Below are positions 25,973-32,673 of a stretch of 64,000 nt of DNA, piece by piece; position 1 is the first letter of the stretch; the number at the start of each line of letters is the position of its first letter. The position numbers were made by a program, and so were the translations under genes. The DNA lies in the NCBI GenBank assembly GCA_046349515.1, contig JAXMCE010000015.1, positions 19,517-83,516 of the forward strand, given 5' to 3'. Under the pieces are notes generated by a model that saw nothing but the letters and a program-made list of their open reading frames with translations, was not told where the DNA came from and did no database searches. The DNA is from JBGPGW01 sp046349515. GTDB taxonomy: Bacteria > Pseudomonadota > Alphaproteobacteria > CADEGL01.

Positions 25973-27514
25973 CTAAGTCGTGCCGGCTTTCTTCGCGCGC
26001 TTGGGGGCGGTCAGCAGTACGACGAAGGGCACCATGCTGAGCGCCACGATCATGATGAGGTGAAACGCGTTGTTGAAGGCGATCGCGGTCGCTTGCAAGA
26101 GGACCACCCGCTCGACGGCGCCGAGCCCCTTCATCTGCGAGAAGCTCCAGGCTTGCGGCAGAAGGTGGTCGCGGAACAGCTCGTGGAAATAGGTGATGTT
26201 CGCGGCCAGGACCTCGTGGCTCACCTGCACGCCGTCCGCCAGCACGATCACGGCGCTCGCGATGCCGACGCCCGTGCCGATGTTGATGCACAGGCTGTAA
26301 AGCGAAACCGCCTCGTTCCGCAGGTGCGGCGCGAGCGTGGCGAAGGCGATGACCGTGAGCGAGACGTAGGTGAACGACGTGCCGAAGCCGTGGATGAATC
26401 CGGCATAGCCGACCTGCCACAGATCGGCGTCGAACGGCCAGCTGGCCATGATCCGGGTGCCGAGCGCGATGCAGGAGAGCCCCACGAGGATGAGGGCCTT
26501 CGGGTTGAACCGTACGACGAGGCGGCCGACCAGAATCATCGACAGCACGCCGCCGAGGCCGCGCGGCGACATGAGAAGACCGGCCGTCGCAACGGGAAGT
26601 TCGTCGACCCCCTGCAAGCGCAGCGAGAGAAGGAACAGCGGCGTTTGTGAGGTGATCGCCCAGCCGAAGATGAAGATGAGGCCGAGAAGGACGTTCCTGT
26701 CCCTGAAGATGGCCGGATTGAGGAAGGGATGGCGCGCGGTGATCGTTTGGACGACGAGGAGATAGAGGAAGAGCGCCGCGACCCCCGTCTCGATGACGAT
26801 CTCCGTCGAGTCGAACCAGTCGAGGCGCTCGCCGCGATTGAGCACGAGCTGGAACGCGGCGAGGGCCAATGACAAGGCGATGAAGCCGTACCAGTCGAAG
26901 CGGCGCGCCTCGACCTTGGGACCCTTCGGCACGAAGGCCCAGATGCCGAGGAACACGACGAGGCTGAAGGGCACGTTGAAGTAGAACACCCAGGGCCAGC
27001 TGTACTCCTCGGTGATGACGCCGCCGATGATGGGCCCCAGCACCGGCCCGAGCGTGACCCCGATGCCCCAGAACGCAAGGGCCGAGCCGTGCCGTTCGCG
27101 CGGATAAGCGTCGAGGATGACGGCCTGGGACAGCGGCATGATCGGGCCGCCTGAGATGCCCTGGAGCAGGCGGAAGGCGACCTCGACTTCGATCGAGGGG
27201 GCCCAGGCGCAGAGAAGGGAGGACAGGCCGAACATGGCGACGGAGGCGAGGTAGACGCGTTTTCGCCCGAACCGGTTGCCGAACCAGCCGGCCGAGGCGG
27301 TGGTGATCGTCATGGCGACGAGGTAGGAGGTGACCACCCAGGCGATTTGGTCGCGAGTCGCTGAAAACGTCCCCTGCATGTGGGGAAGCGCCACGACGAC
27401 GTTGGTCTGGTTGAGCACGAACAGGGTGGTCGACAGCAGCACCGGCGCCATGATGAGGGCGCGCCGTGTCGTCGAGACGACGGGAGCGGGGGCGGCAGCG
27501 GCGGTGACGCTCAT
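25973..27514 (-). CDS. DHA2-family multidrug efflux MFS transporter, copy B
   Basis: The 513-residue protein is a second fourteen-helix EmrB-type transporter, with PHMQGTFSATRDQIAWVVTSY, GWFGNRFGRKRVYL (motif A) and GVTLGPVLGPIIGGV (motif C) aligned to copy A throughout. It comes from an old tandem duplication, since the C-terminal halves differ. No adaptor protein or regulator gene is next to it. It is transcribed divergently from the crotonase gene across about 70 bp, and a shared promoter region is likely. Confidence 0.9.
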   Translation of the reverse strand: MSVTAAAAPAPVVSTTRRALIMAPVLLSTTLFVLNQTNVVVALPHMQGTFSATRDQIAWVVTSYLVAMTITTASAGWFGNRFGRKRVYLASVAMFGLSSLLCAWAPSIEVEVAFRLLQGISGGPIMPLSQAVILDAYPRERHGSALAFWGIGVTLGPVLGPIIGGVITEEYSWPWVFYFNVPFSLVVFLGIWAFVPKGPKVEARRFDWYGFIALSLALAAFQLVLNRGERLDWFDSTEIVIETGVAALFLYLLVVQTITARHPFLNPAIFRDRNVLLGLIFIFGWAITSQTPLFLLSLRLQGVDELPVATAGLLMSPRGLGGVLSMILVGRLVVRFNPKALILVGLSCIALGTRIMASWPFDADLWQVGYAGFIHGFGTSFTYVSLTVIAFATLAPHLRNEAVSLYSLCINIGTGVGIASAVIVLADGVQVSHEVLAANITYFHELFRDHLLPQAWSFSQMKGLGAVERVVLLQATAIAFNNAFHLIMIVALSMVPFVVLLTAPKRAKKAGTT

Positions 27515-27585
27515 CGCCTCGCTCTCCGCATCTGGTCCCTTCCTGTATGATCCGTCCCGTAACGCGCCGTCATGGGGGGAATGCC

Positions 27586-28404
27586 GTGTGGAAGACGCTG
27601 CTCTACGAAAAGATCGGCCGGGTCGTTCATATTCGCTTTAACAGACCCAAGGCCTTGAACGCCATCAATCTCGACATGATGGAGGAGCTCCCGCGGGCGC
27701 TCGCCGAAGCCGACCGGGACGCCGAGGTGCGCGTCATTGTGTTGAGCGGGGAGGGCAAGAGCTTCGGCGCGGGCTACGACCTCAAGCAGGACTGGTCCCA
27801 GGCCTTCGGCGGACGCGGGCCGATGAACACTCGCGCCATGCTCAGGGCCTGCGCCGCCTACGAGTTCGCGCCGTGGGCGTGCGAGAAGCCGACCATCGCC
27901 ATGGTGAGGGGACATTGCCTCGCGGGCAGCTGCGAGGTGGCCATGATGTGCTGCGTCACCTATGCGTCGGACAACAGCGTCTTCGGCGAACCCGAGATCC
28001 GTTTCTCGACGGCGCCGCCCGTTCTCGTGATGCCGTGGCTCGTCGGCCTCAAGAAGGCGCGGGAGCTTCTCTACACAGGCGACCTCATCGATGCGGCCGA
28101 GGCATTGCGGATCGACATGGTGAATCGCGTCATCCCGGATGCCGAACTCGAGGCCGAAACCTTCAAGCTCGCGCGGCGGATGGCGACGATCGAGGTCGAG
28201 GCGCTCAAGACGACGAAGGCCGCGATCAACCGCGGCGCCGAGATCGCGGGCTTCAAGCAGGCCATCGACTACGCGATCGAGACGGGCGCCATCCTCGATG
28301 CGACACCGACTGAGATGTACAAGCGATTCGTCGAGATCTCGCGCGCCGACGGCCTCACGGCCGCGGTCCGCTGGCGCGAGGCTCAGTTCAAGGATCTCGA
28401 TTGA
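27586..28404 (+). CDS. Enoyl-CoA hydratase/isomerase family protein
   Basis: This 272-residue protein is a crotonase-fold enzyme acting on acyl-CoA thioesters. Marks are RFNRPKALNAIN near 16-27, the CoA oxyanion-hole segment GEGKSFGAGYDLKQD near 57, and MVRGHCLAGSCEVAMMCCVTYASDNSVFGEPEIRF near 107-140. The two glutamates of classical enoyl-CoA hydratase do not both align with certainty (one position falls in SCEVAM), so hydratase or isomerase cannot be chosen. I start at GTG 27586 after GGGGGAA; an ATG at 27547 would add unrelated residues. It lies alone between efflux pumps and csrA, oddly placed in a flagellar region. Confidence 0.86.
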   Translation: MWKTLLYEKIGRVVHIRFNRPKALNAINLDMMEELPRALAEADRDAEVRVIVLSGEGKSFGAGYDLKQDWSQAFGGRGPMNTRAMLRACAAYEFAPWACEKPTIAMVRGHCLAGSCEVAMMCCVTYASDNSVFGEPEIRFSTAPPVLVMPWLVGLKKARELLYTGDLIDAAEALRIDMVNRVIPDAELEAETFKLARRMATIEVEALKTTKAAINRGAEIAGFKQAIDYAIETGAILDATPTEMYKRFVEISRADGLTAAVRWREAQFKDLD

Positions 28405-28420
28405 CGGTTAACGCGCCGCC

Positions 28421-28684
28421 CTAGGTCTGCTTGGCGTCGTCGTCCGTCCCGGGCGGGGGGCTCGGGGCGGCCGCCGGGCGGGTGTCGGTCGCGTTCGGCG
28501 AGAGGCCGGCCGCGGCCCGGTTTTCTTCCTGGATCCGCTCGTAAAGCTCGCGGCGCAGCACGCTCGCATCGGGCGGGAAGGTGAAACCGAGCTTGGCCGA
28601 CTTGCCGCGCACATCGACCACGGTGACTTCGATCGTGTCGTTGATCACGACCGATTCGCCAATCTTCCTCGTGAGATACAGCAT
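28421..28684 (-). CDS. csrA: Carbon storage regulator CsrA
   Basis: CsrA is an RNA-binding dimer that blocks or stabilises mRNAs by binding GGA-containing leaders. The 87-residue product begins MLYLTRKIGESVVINDTIEV, which with VDVRGKSAKLGFTFPPDASVLRRELYERI is the complete CsrA fold; a Pro/Ala/Asp-rich tail (about 60-87) is an extension beyond the usual 60 residues. The conserved Arg of the RNA-binding face (VLRRELY) is present. The start at 28684 matches the family; an earlier ATG at 28726 adds a non-family stretch. Placement beside flgB fits control of flagellar genes, as shown for CsrA in other bacteria. Confidence 0.93.
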   Translation of the reverse strand: MLYLTRKIGESVVINDTIEVTVVDVRGKSAKLGFTFPPDASVLRRELYERIQEENRAAAGLSPNATDTRPAAAPSPPPGTDDDAKQT

Positions 28685-28851
28685 GGGCCTACCTGGGGCA
28701 TCCGATCGCGTCCGTGAGCGCGCCAAAGGGTCGCTCGGACAACACTTTAGCCCGCTTTACCGCTTGTTAACAGGGCCATGCGAGCCTCAACCCTCGATCA
28801 CGGGCGAGTGCCGGGACCGGCTCCGCCTGGGCTCCAACCCCCCAGGACCGG

Positions 28852-29259
28852 ATGGATTTTTCCAAAATCCCTCTTTTCAAGATGATCTCGCGGCGCATGG
28901 AGTGGTTGAGCGCGCGCCAACAGGTCCTGGCCCAGAACATCGCGAACGCCGATACGCCCCGCTACGTTCCGCAGGACCTGAAGGCGCTCGACTTTCGCGG
29001 CGCCATGGCGTCCCAGACGCTGGCGCCCGAACGCACGCACGCCATGCACCTGGCGCTTCCGAACGCCACCGGTGACCTCAAGGCCGAGCGCCAGCGCTCC
29101 GACGAGCAGAACGCCAGCCTGTCCGGCAATGCCGTCGTGCTCCAGGACGAATTGATGAAGGTCGCCGAGACCAACATGTCGCATCAGCTCGCGACCAACG
29201 TCTACCGCAAGCAACTGTCGCTTTTCCGCCTGGCCATTGGCCGCGGCGGGTCGGGCTAA
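28852..29259 (+). CDS. flgB: Flagellar basal-body rod protein FlgB
   Basis: FlgB forms the proximal rod of the flagellar basal body in the periplasm. The 135-residue product has the rod signature near its N-terminus, LSARQQVLAQNIANADTPRYVPQDLKALDF, and the C-terminal helix (MKVAETNMSHQLATNVYRKQLSLFRLAIG) that packs in the rod. No signal peptide is present, as expected for type III export. It starts the flgB-flgC-X-fliE-fliQ-fliR-flhB operon. The divergent csrA gene is 167 bp away. Confidence 0.95.
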   Translation: MDFSKIPLFKMISRRMEWLSARQQVLAQNIANADTPRYVPQDLKALDFRGAMASQTLAPERTHAMHLALPNATGDLKAERQRSDEQNASLSGNAVVLQDELMKVAETNMSHQLATNVYRKQLSLFRLAIGRGGSG

Positions 29260-29283
29260 CCTCGAAGGAGTCCGCTGACCGAC

Positions 29284-29697
29284 ATGATGGAATTGCTGAA
29301 GCCGCTCAAGATTTCGTCCGCCGGCATGAACGTGCAGACGACGCGTCTCCGCGTGCTCGCGGAAAACATCGCGAACGCCGACTCGCTGCCCGGGAACGCC
29401 GGCGCCGATCCTTACCGGCGCAAGGTCGTCACCTTCAAGAACGCGCTCGACCGCACGATCGGAATCGAGACGGTCCGCATCGACAAGATCTCGACTTCGA
29501 AAAGCGCCTTCCAGCGCCGCTACGACCCGACCCATCCCGCGGCCGACAAGGACGGCTACGTCCAGGCTCCCAACGTGAATGCGCTCATCGAGATGATGGA
29601 CTTCCGCGAAGCGCAGCAGTCCTACCAGGCCAATCTCGGCGTCCTCGACGTGAGCAAGCGCATGATCTCGAGCACCATCGATCTCCTGAGGTCGTGA
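29284..29697 (+). CDS. flgC: Flagellar basal-body rod protein FlgC
   Basis: FlgC is a second rod protein exported by the flagellar type III system. The 137-residue product carries MNVQTTRLRVLAENIANADSLPG near residues 15-37, the rod-family signature, and NVNALIEMMDFREAQQSYQANLGVLDVSKRMI at the C-terminus. It starts 24 bp after flgB with GAAGGAG upstream. An ATG one codon in is equally possible. The stop TGA overlaps the ATG of the next small gene in TGATG. Confidence 0.95.
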   Translation: MMELLKPLKISSAGMNVQTTRLRVLAENIANADSLPGNAGADPYRRKVVTFKNALDRTIGIETVRIDKISTSKSAFQRRYDPTHPAADKDGYVQAPNVNALIEMMDFREAQQSYQANLGVLDVSKRMISSTIDLLRS

Positions 29698-30014
29698 TGA
29701 CATTCCCATCCTGCACGAGCCCGTCCATGACTCCGATCGCTCCGGCGAGCGAGGATGGCGACGCGTGGCGGTTGCGCCGGCGTGTTCCCCTCTCGGCGCC
29801 GCTGCGCCGCACCGAGCTCGCCGCTATCGCCCCTCGCGTGGCCCCGAGCGCCCCTCAGCCGGCCCGAATCGTGCTGTGGGACGAAGTCGTGTGGGGCGAG
29901 GTTGCGCCGTCGCTGTGGGTCGCGCCTGCGGAGGCGATCATCGTCGGGCATCGCGGCCGGAGACGGCTGGCCGCCCGCGGCCGGGACCGCGCATCGCCGT
30001 CGACGCTTCATTAA
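29697..30014 (+). CDS. Small hypothetical ORF between flgC and fliE
   Basis: A 105-codon frame begins at an ATG overlapping the flgC stop and fills the gap to fliE. The product is Pro/Ala/Arg-rich with a possible structured centre (RIVLWDEVVWGEVAPSLWVAPAEAIIVGHRG). No family is recognised and there is no membrane segment or signal. The start-stop overlap and its place between flgC and fliE argue for a real gene, the low-complexity ends argue against. Other frames of this stretch look less like protein. Confidence 0.45.
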   Translation: MTFPSCTSPSMTPIAPASEDGDAWRLRRRVPLSAPLRRTELAAIAPRVAPSAPQPARIVLWDEVVWGEVAPSLWVAPAEAIIVGHRGRRRLAARGRDRASPSTLH

Positions 30015-30099
30015 GCCATCGCCACTAAACCATGGCCGCGCCCAATCCCATCAAGGCGCTTGCCAACCTCCGTTCCTGACTTCGAGGAGAATTCGATAG

Positions 30100-30405
30100 A
30101 TGTCTGTCAATCCGACGAGCGCGATCGCGGCCTATGCGAAAACGCTCGCACAAGGCAAGGCCCCGGGCCTCGAAGCGCGGGACAGCTCGCAGAATTTCGC
30201 GGGCATGGTCAACCAGGCCGTCGGCTCCCTGCGCCAGGGCCTCGCCGCGAGCGAGACCGCGAGCGCGAATGCGCTCACCGGCAAGGCCGATCTCACGGGC
30301 CTCGTGACGTCCGTCGCCAACGCCGAACTCATGCTGCAGACGGTGGTCAGCGTCCGTGACAAGGCCATCCAGGCCTACCAAGAAATTCTCCGCATGCCGA
30401 TCTAG
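30100..30405 (+). CDS. fliE: Flagellar hook-basal body protein FliE
   Basis: FliE joins the MS ring to the rod. The 101-residue product has the family build: a variable N-terminus and a conserved second half, FAGMVNQAVGSLRQGLAASETASANALTGKADLTGLVTSVANAELMLQTVVSVRDKAIQAYQEILRMPI (quoted in part here: VSVRDKAIQAYQEILRMPI). The start ATG follows GAGGAGAA. It ends seven bases before fliQ, in the same operon. Confidence 0.94.
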   Translation: MSVNPTSAIAAYAKTLAQGKAPGLEARDSSQNFAGMVNQAVGSLRQGLAASETASANALTGKADLTGLVTSVANAELMLQTVVSVRDKAIQAYQEILRMPI

Positions 30406-30412
30406 GTGGTCC

Positions 30413-30679
30413 ATGGAAGCCAATGAAGCCCTCGATATCGCGCGGGAAGGCGTCTTCGTGATGCTCAAGATCGGCGCGCCGGTGATGCTGGTGGCCATGG
30501 TCATCGGTCTGGCCATCTCGCTGGTTCAGGCGCTCACGCAAATCCAGGAAGCGACGCTCTCCTTCGTGCCGAAGATGATCGTCGTCTTCGTTGCCCTCGT
30601 CCTGTTCATGCCCTTCATGCTCTCGACGCTGGCGTCGTTCACCGAACAGCTGGGCGGGCGGATCGCCGGCATCGGCTGA
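30413..30679 (+). CDS. fliQ: Flagellar export gate protein FliQ
   Basis: FliQ is a small two-helix membrane protein of the flagellar export gate. The 88-residue product matches the family length (89 in Salmonella), with helices at about 15-37 and 50-72 and the marks APVMLVAMVIGLAISLVQALTQIQEATLSFVPK. The start ATG at 30413 gives the family N-terminus; upstream in-frame codons lie in the end of fliE. fliR follows at 12 bp. Confidence 0.95.
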   Translation: MEANEALDIAREGVFVMLKIGAPVMLVAMVIGLAISLVQALTQIQEATLSFVPKMIVVFVALVLFMPFMLSTLASFTEQLGGRIAGIG

Positions 30680-30691
30680 CGGCTGGGTCCG

Positions 30692-31456
30692 ATGCTCGGC
30701 GCGGTCCTCTCCCTCAATCTCTTCGCCTTCTTCCTGGTCTTCGCGCGTCTCGGCACGGCCATGATGCTGATGCCCGGCTTCGGCGAGACGAATGTGGCGC
30801 CGCGGATGCGGCTCGTCTTCGCGCTGGGCCTGACGCTCGTGGTCCTTCCGGTCGTGGCGCAGCGCCTGCCGCGCCCGCCGGCCGACGGGATCGGCCTCTT
30901 CGTTCTGCTGGGCGGCGAGATGGTCGTCGGCCTCTTTCTCGGCACTGTCATGCGTCTCATGATGGCCGCACTCCAGGTCGCGGGTTCCGTCGCCGCGTCG
31001 GAGATGGGCCTGTCCAGCGTCCTTGCGCCCGACTTCGCCTCCTCCCAGCAGGGCGCCATCGCCGGAAGCTTCCTCGTCGTCGTGGCGCTCGTGCTCGTCT
31101 TTGCCTCGAATCTCCATCATCTCATGCTGACGGGCGTGCTCAGCAGCTACGGGCTTTTCACGCCGGGCGAGCTTCCGCCCTTCGGCGATTTCGCCGACGC
31201 GATCTCGCACGCGGTGTCGCGCAGCTTCCTCATTGGAATCCAGATGGCGGCGCCCTTCATCGTCGTCGGGCTGCTCCTCTCGATCGGCATGGGCATCCTG
31301 TCGCGCCTCATGCCGCAGGTGCAGATCTTCTTCATCGTGACCCCGCTCCAGATCACGCTCGGCCTTCTTGTGTTCGCCGCCGTGCTCGCCGCGATCATGG
31401 CGTGGTTCATCTCCGGCTTCGAAGACATGCTGGCGGCTTTCACCTCGCCGCTCTGA
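30692..31456 (+). CDS. fliR: Flagellar export gate protein FliR
   Basis: FliR completes the FliPQR channel in the inner membrane. The 254-residue product has about six hydrophobic segments and the family marks FFLVFARLGTAMMLMPGFGETNVAPRMRLVFALGLTL near 13-50 and PFIVVGLLLSIGMGILSRLMPQVQIFFIVTPLQITLGL near 187. Length is normal (264 in Salmonella). It is flanked at 12 bp by fliQ and at three bases by flhB, so expression is coupled. Confidence 0.95.
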   Translation: MLGAVLSLNLFAFFLVFARLGTAMMLMPGFGETNVAPRMRLVFALGLTLVVLPVVAQRLPRPPADGIGLFVLLGGEMVVGLFLGTVMRLMMAALQVAGSVAASEMGLSSVLAPDFASSQQGAIAGSFLVVVALVLVFASNLHHLMLTGVLSSYGLFTPGELPPFGDFADAISHAVSRSFLIGIQMAAPFIVVGLLLSIGMGILSRLMPQVQIFFIVTPLQITLGLLVFAAVLAAIMAWFISGFEDMLAAFTSPL

Positions 31457-31459
31457 GCC

Positions 31460-32542
31460 ATGTCCGACGATCACGACGATTCACAAAAAACAGAAGAGCC
31501 GACACAAAAACGGCTGAGCGATGCGCGCAAGCGCGGCCAGGTGCCGAGCTCGCGCGAAATCAACCACTGGTTCATCCTGCTGGCCGCGACGCTCGCCATC
31601 GGCATGCTGCTGCCGCGGAGCCTGGGCGACCTCACGCGGGCGCTCGCGCCGTTTCTCTCCTCCGCGCACGCGATCGATCTCACGGCCGGCAACCTGTCCG
31701 GGATTCTCATGGAGGTGTTCGCGGAGGTGGGCGACGCCCTTCTCGTTCCGCTGGGCCTCCTCATCCTCGCGGCCCTCGCCGCCGGGTTCGTTCAGAACGG
31801 CTTTGTCTTCGCATCCGAGCTCATCGAGCCCAGTCTCGAAAAGATCTCGCTCATCAGCGGCTTCAAGCGCCTCTTCTCGCCGAAGTCGCTCGTGGAGTTC
31901 ACGAAGGGCCTGATCAAGATCGCGATCGTCGGCGCGGCGGCTGTGACCGCGGTCCTGCCGGCGATGGGCGACCTCGACACGCTCACGACCTACGATCTGC
32001 CGGCCGTCCTCGATCGCGCGCAGCATCTCGTCTACCGCCTGATGATCGCGGTTCTCGCCGTGATGTCGCTGATCGCGGGCCTCGACTACCTCTATCAGCG
32101 CCTCGACTTCCGGCGACGGATGCGCATGTCGCGCGAGGAGATGAAGCAGGAGTACAAGGAGACCGAGGGCGATCCCATGGTCCGCGGCCGCATCCGCCAG
32201 CTGCGCCAGGAGAAAGCCAAGCGCCGCATGATGACCGCCGTGCCCAAGGCGGACGTCGTGCTCACCAACCCGACCCATTACGCCGTCGCCTTGAGCTACA
32301 AGCCCGAGACCATGGCCGCTCCCGTCGTGGTGGCGAAGGGCGTCGATTCCCTGGCGCTGCGCATTCGCGAGGTCGCGCGCGAGCACGCGGTCCCCATCGT
32401 CGAGAATCCGCCGCTCGCGCGGGCGCTCCATGCGGCGGTCAAGATCGACCAGGCGATTCCGCCGGAACACTACATGGCCGTCGCGAAGGTGATCGGCTAC
32501 GTCATGGGCTTGCGCCAGCGCGCGACCGGCCGGCCCGGCTAG
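31460..32542 (+). CDS. flhB: Flagellar export switch protein FlhB
   Basis: FlhB controls the switch from rod/hook to filament export. The 360-residue product has a charged N-terminus (TEEPTQKRLSDARKRGQVPSSREI), four membrane helices, and the cytoplasmic domain with the self-cleaving NPTH motif near 270 (VVLTNPTHYAVAL). Cleavage between Asn and Pro changes substrate choice. The C-terminal VPIVENPPLARALHAAVKIDQAIPPEHYMAVAKVI segment is standard. It is last in the flagellar operon; the kinase gene follows after 131 bp with its own candidate promoter. Confidence 0.95.
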   Translation: MSDDHDDSQKTEEPTQKRLSDARKRGQVPSSREINHWFILLAATLAIGMLLPRSLGDLTRALAPFLSSAHAIDLTAGNLSGILMEVFAEVGDALLVPLGLLILAALAAGFVQNGFVFASELIEPSLEKISLISGFKRLFSPKSLVEFTKGLIKIAIVGAAAVTAVLPAMGDLDTLTTYDLPAVLDRAQHLVYRLMIAVLAVMSLIAGLDYLYQRLDFRRRMRMSREEMKQEYKETEGDPMVRGRIRQLRQEKAKRRMMTAVPKADVVLTNPTHYAVALSYKPETMAAPVVVAKGVDSLALRIREVAREHAVPIVENPPLARALHAAVKIDQAIPPEHYMAVAKVIGYVMGLRQRATGRPG

Positions 32543-32553
32543 TTGGCGCGGCA

Positions 32554-32581
32554 TTGGACAGGCGCCCGACTATGGTATTAT
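32554..32581 (+). promoter_or_regulatory. Candidate sigma-70-type promoter before the CckA-like kinase
   Basis: TTGGAC at 32554-32559 and TATTAT at 32576-32581 are separated by 16 bases, close to the housekeeping consensus in otherwise GC-rich DNA. It begins twelve bases after the flhB stop and lies 92 bases before the kinase ATG, so the kinase could be expressed apart from the flagellar operon. This is by eye only. Confidence 0.4.
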
Positions 32582-32673
32582 GGCACCATGACGCGTGGGG
32601 GATCGACCATGGGCGGCACGGCGCGCCCGGGGATGCCCGATTGTCCCGGCGTTGAGGCGAGGGGGCGGCCGGG

